Part shown: piece by piece, positions 7,089 to 12,834 of the stretch
Position numbering within the stretch: the stretch's first letter is position 1
Layout: each line of letters opens with the position of its first letter
Source: a virus
Length of the DNA: 28,468 nucleotides
Direction: 5' to 3' (one strand)
IMG/VR virus record: IMGVR_UViG_3300007028_000002
Span: 1 to 28,468 of that record
The notes under the pieces: generated by a model
Database searches by the model: none
What the model was told of the DNA's origin: nothing
Seen by the model: only the letters and a program-made list of their open reading frames with translations
Translations under genes and position numbers: made by a program

Positions 7089-7213
7089 CCCTCTTCTCTT
7101 TCATCCTCCTCCTGCCTCCTCTCCTTTTCCCCTCTTTTTCTCCCCCTCACACTCCCCCTCTATTATCTCCCCATAACCTCACCTCCTGTCCTCCGCCTGC
7201 TTTCTCTTCTCCC
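7089..7213. other. 125-bp pyrimidine tract
   Basis: By hand count about 112 of 125 plus-strand bases are C or T (for example CCTCCTCCTGCCTCCTCTCC). No gene is present. Such strand-biased tracts can form triplexes or easily melted DNA and can act in replication or as unstructured RNA. Function is unknown. Confidence 0.75.
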
Positions 7214-7420
7214 GAAGCCGGAGAGCTAAGGTACAACCCCCCACACAGGACCGACTGAGCCTTACACGATTCTAGGAAGCTTAATGCGCGCATAATGCAC
7301 ACACGCACACGTCCACGCGATACACGCCCACGCGTAACACACACGGACACACACGGACGGGCTGGAGCCGGATTCCTGTCCCAAGACACGCCCTCACAGC
7401 CGCGCAGGCTGCCGAGACTT

Positions 7421-7502
7421 GCCCAGATCGCACGATCTCCCTGAATTGGTATCTAGCCACTAGCTAGGAGAGATCGCCGCTTAGAGACGAATCTGAGGCG
7501 TC
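7421..7502. repeat. compound direct repeat, copy 1
   Basis: It has two conserved blocks. Block 1 (7421-7445) contains AGATCGCACGATCTCCC, itself a near-palindrome, and matches 7751-7775 at 21 of 25 positions. Block 2 (7478-7502), starting CGCTTAGAGACGAATC, matches 7808-7832 at all 25 positions. The blocks are separated by exactly the same distance in both copies. Confidence 0.85.
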
Positions 7503-7750
7503 TGGGGACGTATCGGCGCTTCCTGGGGTCGCTCTGCACCCTCATTTGCTTTCTGAGCTCTCTACAGTCGCCCATGCGGCAATTTGCGGGCCTAACTCTT
7601 CGAGGCAAGGGGTACCCCAAGGCCTACCCCCGTTCGGCTCTTAGAGGCCATCCTGAGCAGTCTGAGAGCAAATGAGCACCTCGTTGGGGGCGTCCTCTGT
7701 AGATCCGGGCCCGCTAAGAGTGCTCAGAGCTCGCTGTGTTGCTCAGATTG

Positions 7751-7832
7751 GCTCAGATCAGACGATCTCCCTTAACCCATACCTTGCCCCAGCTCTCACC
7801 CTTGCGTCGCTTAGAGACGAATCTGAGGCGTC
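7751..7832. repeat. compound direct repeat, copy 2
   Basis: Same two-block design as 7421-7502, displaced by 330 bp, with block starts 57 bp apart in both copies. Between the copies lie inverted CTCATTTGCT-type sequences (about 7541-7550 and 7664-7673) and the palindrome GGGGTACCCC (7609-7618). A centromere (parS) or origin component is plausible. Confidence 0.85.
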
Positions 7833-8073
7833 GTAGTCGACTACGGCCGGACTCCAGGTGTCGGCCGTCGGTGTGTAGAAATTACCCACGTCCAGACTCA
7901 CCGTGACAACATGACAGATTGGCAGAAGTGTGGCACTTGACATTGGGGAGCGTGAGAGCGTTACTGTGCAGCACGTGACGAACGATCGAGTAAGGTGGGG
8001 GCCGAGCTCGATCGGGAGCGTAAAGATGTGGAGATCATATACGACTAAACAAACTGCTTGGGGCTCTGAGCAG

Positions 8074-8159
8074 GGACTCGCGCCGAGTCCGCGCTCTCCT
8101 TCTCACATCGGAAGGGGAGACCGCGTCCCCTAATCGGTGCGGGCTCCTGCTGAGAGCCC
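8074..8159. other. cluster of three stem-loops
   Basis: Three perfect hairpins follow one another: GGACTCG/CGAGTCC (8074-8090), GGGGA/TCCCC (8114-8130) and GGGCT/AGCCC (8141-8159). With the terminator at 8181 and the inverted repeats just beyond, they suggest a structured RNA or a replication-type stem-loop region. Confidence 0.5.
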
Positions 8160-8180
8160 TTTCTCTTTGCCTTGACATAG

Positions 8181-8211
8181 AAAAGCCCCGGCCTGGAGTA
8201 CAGACCGGGGC
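8181..8211 (-). terminator. intrinsic terminator, minus-strand direction
   Basis: On the minus strand GCCCCGG, a 13-nt loop and CCGGGGC are followed by TTTTCT. The stem is 8185-8191 with 8205-8211, and the T-run is 8184-8181. It implies a minus-strand transcript coming from the 8220-9000 region, where no convincing protein gene is seen. Confidence 0.7.
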
Positions 8212-8228
8212 CAATCCTTACGAGCCGA

Positions 8229-8322
8229 CGACGGACACGGTTTTAGTGGACCAGTCCGTCGCGGTAACACCTCACTAGCTTCACACTAGTAAGCCGACTA
8301 ACGATTGTGAACCAACCGTGTC
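8229..8322. repeat. nested inverted repeats
   Basis: CGACGGAC (8229-8236) pairs perfectly with GTCCGTCG (8254-8261). The overlapping GACACGGTT (8234-8242) pairs perfectly with AACCGTGTC (8314-8322), so two mutually exclusive folds are possible. AGCCGAC also occurs twice (8223, 8292). Alternative pairings of this kind are typical of regulatory RNAs. Confidence 0.55.
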
Positions 8323-8855
8323 GACCCATTTCTAAGCCTCTCTCCCCCAGCAGTTCCGTAAAGCCCCCGTAGCGTCATAGGGGATTCAAGCGACGTGCGG
8401 AGGGTTGTTCAAGGTATTTGACGTTGCGTACGTCCGGCGTCTCCAGGGGTAGACTCTAAAGACACCCAAGACAGGGACAACGGGGGCAGTGGTCGCACCT
8501 GTCGCGTACACCGAAAGCCCGAAGCGCAGACCCAGGCGTCTCCCCAGGCGTCTTAAAGTAGCGGGCAAGCGTCCGACGTGGGGACTCGATCGGACGGCTG
8601 TGACGGCTCTCCAGACCTCTACACGGCGTTGCCAGTCACAGGTGGTGCACCTTCGCCGCAAAGTCGTGGTTTTCATCGACTTAGCGGCGGGGCTGCTCCA
8701 CCTATGGCTGATCGAGATCCGACATACACAACGTTGCAATAACGGCAGTAGGTAGAGAGGGGGCAAGGAACGATGCCGTAGGCGAGTGAACGCCCCCGAG
8801 CGGTGGTGTGTAGAGACGCACACACGCGAAGACGAGCTCCGCTGTGTGGGGTCTG

Positions 8856-8951
8856 GAGGCAACCCCGTAACTTCCGGGGATAACCCACCAAATCGCCGTT
8901 TCTCGCCGTTGAAAGGGGGGTAGAGCAACCCCCCAATCGGGAGGGTTGCTC
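8856..8951 (+). ncRNA. repeated structured element, copy A (candidate non-coding RNA)
   Basis: A 96-bp element aligned over its whole length with 12739-12832. Shared parts in order are a first hairpin CCCC-loop-GGGG with a different loop sequence, TAACCC, the invariant AATCGCCGTTT, GTTGAAAGGGG, and a final hairpin with GCAACCC/GGGTTGC arms. Compensated stems with changed loops favour a folded RNA; the last hairpin could serve as a terminator on the plus strand, although only TCCTTTG follows. Strand is not certain. Confidence 0.55.
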
Positions 8952-8973
8952 CTTTGTGAAGACTCTTTGATGA

Positions 8974-9037
8974 TGTTGTCCGTCTAGGGAACACCTAGCT
9001 CACTCACACATCTAAGCCCTTGCATCAAGACAGACAC
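8974..9037 (+). promoter_or_regulatory. duplicated control element upstream of the HTH gene
   Basis: Three boxes: TGTTGTCCG (8974), GGAACAC (8988) and GCATCAAGACAGACAC (9022). The same boxes recur at 9338, 9352 and 9386 upstream of the next gene with identical spacings (14 and 48). The most likely role is a promoter with operator, possibly bound by the HTH protein encoded just downstream. Confidence 0.7.
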
Positions 9038-9072
9038 CGCCCACTCACACACGCAAAATACCGCTAAGATCC

Positions 9073-9327
9073 ATGAACACGAAATCACTAGACGAACTCA
9101 CGACAGCGATTCAGCAGGCCCGCGAAGACACCGGGGACACCTACGCAGAGGCCGCCCGTAGAGTCTCCGACCTACGCGATAACGAAAATATCGACCGCAC
9201 GCACGTCTACAAGACCTTGAACGGCGCCGCAAGTCGCTACAAGCCCGTAGCCCGTGACCTCGCCCGTATCTACCTCGACGTAGAGGTGAAGATCGAGACG
9301 CCACGGTACGAAGTCGTTTCACTGTAG
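9073..9327 (+). CDS. small HTH regulator (Cro/XRE-like, probable)
   Basis: An 84-aa protein. Residues about 20-70 fit a lambda-repressor-type helix-turn-helix: TYAEAARRVSDLRDNENIDRTHVYKTLNG followed by ARDLARIYLDVEV. Such proteins bind operator DNA and set phage gene expression. It is the first plus-strand gene after the large non-coding region, and its upstream control boxes are duplicated before the next gene, so auto- and co-regulation is likely. There is no partner CI-like gene divergent to it. Weak AAGA precedes the ATG. The family is assigned by pattern only; it could equally be a plasmid copy-control protein. Confidence 0.6.
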   Translation: MNTKSLDELTTAIQQAREDTGDTYAEAARRVSDLRDNENIDRTHVYKTLNGAASRYKPVARDLARIYLDVEVKIETPRYEVVSL

Positions 9328-9337
9328 CTTCACACTA

Positions 9338-9401
9338 TGTTGTCCGATGAAGGAACACGGCTTCCTTGTGTCTGTCTAAAGAAACGCATCAAGACAGATA
9401 C
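9338..9401 (+). promoter_or_regulatory. duplicated control element upstream of the 73-aa gene
   Basis: It carries TGTTGTCCG (9338), GGAACAC (9352) and GCATCAAGACAGATAC (9386), with the same spacings as the copy at 8974. In this copy TCTGTCT (9371-9377) and AGACAGA (9392-9398) add an inverted repeat that is absent from the first copy. It lies about 20 bp before the 9422 start. Confidence 0.7.
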
Positions 9402-9421
9402 TTACTAGCTAGAAACGAGCT

Positions 9422-9643
9422 ATGAACGACGCAAGCGAAGCCGACATCCGAATCATCGACGTAACCGGGGACGCGTTCATCGTCGCCACCGAGCACGAGC
9501 TCGACGCGGAGTTTTACATCCGTGAGATTGAGACCCTCACGTCTCAGAATAGATACGAGCTCACAGACGCCCACTTGGAGCGTCTGAACGATCGTCGTGA
9601 GGCACAGGATCTCCCCATCCTGCGCGTTGCGACGGACTTTTAG
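9422..9643 (+). CDS. hypothetical 73-aa protein
   Basis: Not recognised. An acidic small protein (DIRIIDVTGDAFIVATEHEL, then LTDAHLERLNDRREAQDLP), probably an alpha/beta fold with no membrane segment. It has its own copy of the upstream control element and its own terminator (9664-9689), so it can be made as a single-gene transcript co-regulated with the HTH gene. It may be a modulator of lysogeny or plasmid functions, inferred from location alone. Confidence 0.65.
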   Translation: MNDASEADIRIIDVTGDAFIVATEHELDAEFYIREIETLTSQNRYELTDAHLERLNDRREAQDLPILRVATDF

Positions 9644-9663
9644 AGGCCGCCAATCCCTACACG

Positions 9664-9689
9664 GCCCGGCCCTCACAGGCCGGGCTTTT
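9664..9689 (+). terminator. intrinsic terminator
   Basis: GCCCGGCC (9664-9671), loop CTCACA, GGCCGGGC (9678-9685), then TTTT. It has a perfect 8-bp stem, 20 nt after the stop of the 73-aa gene and only 28 nt before the next start. It may therefore act as an attenuator for the downstream unknown-parA genes. Confidence 0.85.
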
Positions 9690-9717
9690 CTATTACCCAC
9701 ACACATACAGAAAGCCC

Positions 9718-10287
9718 ATGAACACGACGACAGAGACCACGAAGATCACGCCCGGCTCCCTCGTGCAGATCGACCGCACGAACGTCCCACGCGGTGTCGA
9801 CATTGACAGTCTCGACGAATACGAGCGGGCCGTGATCGAGCATGAGAGCTTCACCGCTGTAGTGAAGTCGGCAGAGGGCGTATGCTACGCGAAGGAAGTC
9901 GAAGGGGAGCGCGTGCACACATTCCATTGGCCCTGTGAGGACGTGGAGCTTTTGGGTACAGTAGAGCGTGAGGCGTTCCGGTTCGAGGTCCCGACAGACG
10001 GGCTCGTTGGGGAGTATCCCGGCGACACCACGACGTTCGAGGCCGTGCCACGCGACGAAGGTGGTTGGACCATAAAGGGGCCGCACACCTTCCCGATCGT
10101 CAAGGTGGACGCCTGGGGACGCTTTTGGCTTCGGACTCTTGGTGAGGGAGGTGCGTACACCGCACGGGCAGACGATCACGGCTTACGCACAACCTTAGAG
10201 ACGGCTGTGAAGCCTTTGAGACACACAGAGGTAGCGTGTTTAGAACACCTACGCGTCATACGCGACGCCTGCCCTCACCTCGACTGA
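9718..10287 (+). CDS. hypothetical 189-aa protein upstream of parA
   Basis: Not recognised. Acidic, beta-rich and soluble. The N-terminal part (PGSLVQIDRTNVPRG) could start a small barrel; the middle has WPCEDVELLGTV and the end has conserved-looking Cys/His (CLEHLRVIRDACPHLD). No catalytic motif is seen. It begins directly after the terminator at 9664-9689 and ends 65 nt before parA on the same strand, so it probably belongs to the maintenance operon. A replication initiator would be expected near here in a plasmid, but nothing in the sequence shows Rep features. Confidence 0.7.
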   Translation: MNTTTETTKITPGSLVQIDRTNVPRGVDIDSLDEYERAVIEHESFTAVVKSAEGVCYAKEVEGERVHTFHWPCEDVELLGTVEREAFRFEVPTDGLVGEYPGDTTTFEAVPRDEGGWTIKGPHTFPIVKVDAWGRFWLRTLGEGGAYTARADDHGLRTTLETAVKPLRHTEVACLEHLRVIRDACPHLD

Positions 10288-10352
10288 GCTTTACATCCTG
10301 CTACCTCCTTCGTACTTACTTCCTAGCTACACTAAAGCTACAAGCTGATCCT

Positions 10353-11090
10353 ATGCACACGACAATCGCCAATCTCAAAGGTGGAGCGGGCAAGACGACC
10401 TCCGCGGTCTGTTTTGCCGACGTACTCTCCCGTGAGGGCCACGTACTGGTTCTCGACCTCGATCCCCAGGCTACGCTTTCCGCGTGGCTATGTGGGCGCG
10501 ACGTGGGAGCTCGTGAGCTCCTAGTGGGAGACTTTGACCCTGGGGAGCACGTGAAGAGCGTACACGATCGTCTCGACGTAATCCCGGCAAACCGGAGCCT
10601 GGAACGGGCGTCGGGGAAGCGTGCGTCGGAGCTTGCCGCACGCCTCGAACGCCTGTGGGACGCTGTGAGTGGATACGAGTACATCCTTGTCGACACACCG
10701 CCCCAGGCCGGGAAGCTCGTCACGGCTGCGCTTATGTCCAGTGACGACGTACTGTGCCCCGTCGCGCCGGGCCGTGGAGCCGTGGACGGGCTCGTACACC
10801 TACTCGACTACACGCGCCGGATCGGAGGTGCAGAGGTACGCAAAGCGTTCGCGTGCAACGTCGATCTCCGCTCTAAGCTGCATAAGCAGGTCCCCCAGGA
10901 CCTCCAGGATAAGCTAGGGGAGAAGGCGTCTCGCCACTTTGTACGCTCGACTGTGCAGCTACAGGAAGCGGAAACGGCCTCTGAGCTCCCGTCGTCCTAC
11001 TGCCCCGACGCCACGGCCTGGGAGGATTACGAGGCACTTACGGCCGATCTTTTCAACCTCTCTACTGAAAGCAAAGGAACCACGACATGA
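10353..11090 (+). CDS. parA: ParA-family partition ATPase
   Basis: A 245-aa protein. The deviant Walker A KGGAGKTT is at residues 9-16, DLDPQ at 35-39, and the Walker B region is YILVDTPPQ near 109-117. ParA proteins bind DNA non-specifically with ATP and move plasmid copies apart with a centromere-binding partner. The small size and lack of an N-terminal HTH match type Ib plasmid ParAs, which pair with ribbon-helix-helix proteins, exactly what follows. The ATG at 10353 is chosen because it puts the P-loop at the usual place; an in-frame extension to 10236 overlaps the previous gene and adds non-ParA sequence. Its stop overlaps the next start (ATGA). Confidence 0.93.
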   Translation: MHTTIANLKGGAGKTTSAVCFADVLSREGHVLVLDLDPQATLSAWLCGRDVGARELLVGDFDPGEHVKSVHDRLDVIPANRSLERASGKRASELAARLERLWDAVSGYEYILVDTPPQAGKLVTAALMSSDDVLCPVAPGRGAVDGLVHLLDYTRRIGGAEVRKAFACNVDLRSKLHKQVPQDLQDKLGEKASRHFVRSTVQLQEAETASELPSSYCPDATAWEDYEALTADLFNLSTESKGTTT

Positions 11091-11347
11091 GCGACAAGCC
11101 GTCATTCGACTGGAACTCCGACGACGCGGGCTTTGAGGAAGACGAGAAAGGCCCCAAACGTCCCCGCGACTGCGGGCCCCATGCCGATGACTACGACCAT
11201 TTTGAGAAGCCCCGGCGCGTTCAGATGAACGTGAAGATTGCAGACGAGATCAAAGAGCGATTCGCGGAGGCTGTCGAGGCCGACAACAAGACCATGCAAT
11301 TCGTCGTCGAGGATCTGCTCAGGCTCTACCTCAAAGACCGTGAATAA
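11087..11347 (+). CDS. ribbon-helix-helix partition partner (ParB/ParG-like)
   Basis: An 86-aa protein. Residues 1-42 are acidic and probably flexible, and residues 43-86 fit a ribbon-helix-helix (RRVQMNVKIADEIKERFAEA, then MQFVVEDLLRLYLKD): a short beta strand for DNA contact followed by two helices. It overlaps parA by 4 nt and has a good Shine-Dalgarno (AAAGGAA), so the two are co-translated. In type Ib systems this protein binds centromere repeats, represses the operon, and stimulates ParA through its flexible N-terminus; that role is inferred from the pairing. A strong terminator follows directly. Confidence 0.85.
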   Translation: MSDKPSFDWNSDDAGFEEDEKGPKRPRDCGPHADDYDHFEKPRRVQMNVKIADEIKERFAEAVEADNKTMQFVVEDLLRLYLKDRE

Positions 11348-11350
11348 CAA

Positions 11351-11384
11351 AAGCCCCTAGCTCTCACACAGCTAGGGGCTTCTT
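11351..11384. terminator. bidirectional terminator between parA operon and phosphoesterase gene
   Basis: A perfect 12-bp stem, AAGCCCCTAGCT (11351-11362) and AGCTAGGGGCTT (11370-11381), with a 7-nt loop. On the plus strand it runs into TTCTT, and on the minus strand into TTTTGTT. It separates two convergent units. Confidence 0.9.
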
Positions 11385-11393
11385 ACTTGGTAG

Positions 11394-11437
11394 CTAGGGG
11401 CTCCCCAGGTTGCAGGGAGGGGTTGCCTGTGTCCTTA
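11394..11437. repeat. two further iteron-like 22-bp units
   Basis: Units at 11394 and 11416 resemble the array at 6781-6868. The second contains GAGGGGTTGCCTGTGTCC, closest to the 6825 unit. A more diverged third unit may follow at 11438 inside the end of the phosphoesterase gene. Confidence 0.45.
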
Positions 11438-12655
11438 CGAGGGTGTCGCTACAGGCTCGTGCCGGGTTACTGCCGCGCAAGTGTGGGGCTCGATCGTGAT
11501 TGTCTGGAGTCCCTTGCGGCTGATATACCCTTGCTGGTGGTGCCAGTCGTCGGTAGGAGAGGGGCTCGATCCCTGTGCGAAGAGTGTCCCTGTCTCGTCT
11601 GCTAGGTCGTGAGCCTGGAAATGCAGATGTCCCGACACGACCGTCTGCCACGTCGTCGAGGCGAGCTCCGTGCGGGCCTCACGCATCATAAGGCCGGGCA
11701 GTTGCTTCCACTGCCGTTTTTTCATGTCCCCATGCGTGGCAAGAATGAGGTGATCCTCGTACGTCGTATAGATCCGCTCCCCTCGACGACACTGCACGTC
11801 TTCCGCGTCGTGGAACCGCTGCGCAACCGCACAGCCCGCCGCCTGAGAGAGTACACGATCGTGGTTCCCGTTGACCGTGAGCACCTCCACGTCCACGTTC
11901 AAGGCCCGCACGTAGTCGACGCACCACACCACAAGGGCAATAGCTTCCTCCAGAGCGTCGGAGGGGCTACACGTCGTGTCCTGGGGCGTCCCCGACGTGG
12001 TGCCGTTCTTACTGTCGACGTGGATAAGGTCCCCGCCTGTGACTAGATAGAGTTTATCTAGCTTATAGCCCCGTACCGTTTTCTCGATCGACCGCGTAAA
12101 GGCGTCTTTGAGGCTCTGCACGTACGAGCTCGTCCAACCTTCGGGGCTTCCCTTCGGACGCTTACCGATGTGCCAGTCTTGTGCGTTCATAAGCACAGAC
12201 GCGGGCTCTGTCGGCGTGTGAGAGATGCGAACGGTGGGACGTGGGGGCTCGTACTCACGCTCCCGAAAGCCTGCCGCGGCGTCCTCTAGGGCTTCCTCTA
12301 CGCTCCACCACTTCCGCGCTGCCCGGTCCTTCTCCCGTCTGTGCTGCCGACGCGCTTTCCGATCAACTTCCCGCCGCTTCGCTTCCTCCGTGAAGTGCTC
12401 GACTGCCTCTCCAATCGTACTCGACTCGTCTACTATCACGGCCTTTCCCTTGCGGAGTGTGTGAGCCCGGCGAAAGGCCTTGAAGGAAGTAAGGGAGATC
12501 CCCGCTTCCTCCGACGCCCCGGCCATCGTCTCCCCCTGCACGCAGTAGAGGTCCGCTAGGGCCTGCGCTTCGCGCATCGTCAAGTGATGAGGATAGCCGT
12601 CGTAGTCGTCATCTGTAGGAGAGAGGTGGGAGGGGAAGTGCTGCGCTGTGTCCAT
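11435..12655 (-). CDS. HTH-metallophosphoesterase (calcineurin-like)
   Basis: A 406-aa protein. Residues about 24-62 look like a helix-turn-helix (LTMREAQALADLY, then SEEAGISLTSFKAFRRAH), followed by a basic helical linker (85-115). Residues about 153-390 are a calcineurin-like phosphoesterase with all metal motifs: DWH (160-162), GGDLIH (207-212), GNHDR (263-267), HGD (308-310) and GHLHF (342-346). The fold hydrolyses phosphodiesters or phosphomonoesters with two metals; in phages the closest ideas are DNA nucleases of the SbcD/Mre11 type. The N-terminal HTH suggests DNA targeting. It is a single-gene unit with the early-type motif 28 nt upstream and a terminator downstream. Confidence 0.9.
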   Translation of the reverse strand: MDTAQHFPSHLSPTDDDYDGYPHHLTMREAQALADLYCVQGETMAGASEEAGISLTSFKAFRRAHTLRKGKAVIVDESSTIGEAVEHFTEEAKRREVDRKARRQHRREKDRAARKWWSVEEALEDAAAGFREREYEPPRPTVRISHTPTEPASVLMNAQDWHIGKRPKGSPEGWTSSYVQSLKDAFTRSIEKTVRGYKLDKLYLVTGGDLIHVDSKNGTTSGTPQDTTCSPSDALEEAIALVVWCVDYVRALNVDVEVLTVNGNHDRVLSQAAGCAVAQRFHDAEDVQCRRGERIYTTYEDHLILATHGDMKKRQWKQLPGLMMREARTELASTTWQTVVSGHLHFQAHDLADETGTLFAQGSSPSPTDDWHHQQGYISRKGLQTITIEPHTCAAVTRHEPVATPS

Positions 12656-12682
12656 GAGGTCGCGGGCCTAGGTTGGGACTGT

Positions 12683-12699
12683 GTATAACTATTATGGGG
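12683..12699 (-). promoter_or_regulatory. putative early promoter of the phosphoesterase gene
   Basis: The plus strand reads gtataactattatgggg, the third gap-free copy of the motif at 5301 and 6682, again with its left base exactly 28 nt from the ATG (12655). Confidence 0.72.
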
Positions 12700-12738
12700 A
12701 GGGTGTGGGAGTCCTCCAGAAGTGCAGAGACGGAATAC

Positions 12739-12832
12739 GAGGTACCCCACAATGTGTGGGGCTAACCCTCCGAATCGCCGTTTAGAGGTGTTGAAAGGGG
12801 TGGGGGCAACCCCGAAGTTGTCGGGGTTGCTC
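12739..12832 (+). ncRNA. repeated structured element, copy B (candidate non-coding RNA)
   Basis: This element aligns with 8856-8951. Its first hairpin is CCCCacaatgtgtGGGG and its last is GCAACCCC/GGGGTTGC with a 9-nt loop, both with arms kept and loops changed relative to copy A. It ends 2 bp from the stop of the 191-aa lysis-region gene on the opposite strand, so it could also serve as that operon's transcript end. No clean T-run is seen on either strand. Confidence 0.55.
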
Positions 12833-12834
12833 TG

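Larger units (their letters stand above)
6700..9072. other. 2.4-kb region without a convincing protein gene
   Basis: Frames here encode Arg/Pro/Ser-rich peptides quite unlike the acidic proteins elsewhere, and none has a recognisable domain. The region instead carries four tandem 22-bp repeats, a long pyrimidine tract, a CA/CG-rich alternating stretch (about 7289-7358), two compound direct repeats, clustered stem-loops, an orphan minus-strand terminator, a structured element shared with 12739-12832, and an operator-like duplication. In a compact 28-kb phage this amount of non-coding DNA next to partition genes points to origin, centromere and RNA-based control. Confidence 0.65.

Noticed and set aside
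7758-7943. 61-codon minus-strand frame over compound repeat copy 2
   Set aside because: The parallel copy has an in-frame stop and the 25-bp block is identical at all codon positions, which fits a DNA element better than a protein.
7935-7965. TTGACA followed 18 bp later by TTACTG, a sigma-70-like promoter
   Set aside because: The -10 match is weak, and no supported gene or RNA follows at a fitting distance.
8489-8755. 88-codon plus-strand frame
   Set aside because: Highly basic composition unlike the genome's real genes, no start signal, and no homologous feature.
8386-8994. 202-codon open frame on the minus strand in the non-coding region
   Set aside because: It is Arg/Ser/Pro-rich with very few acidic residues, runs through the structured element A, and has no domain. 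Its end (LGLRFGLSVY...) faintly resembles the C-terminus of the 191-aa lysis-region protein, so a decayed copy cannot be fully excluded, but it is not supported as a gene.
10236-10352. Upstream extension of parA
   Set aside because: It overlaps the previous gene by 52 nt and adds sequence not seen in ParA proteins; the ATG at 10353 places the P-loop correctly.
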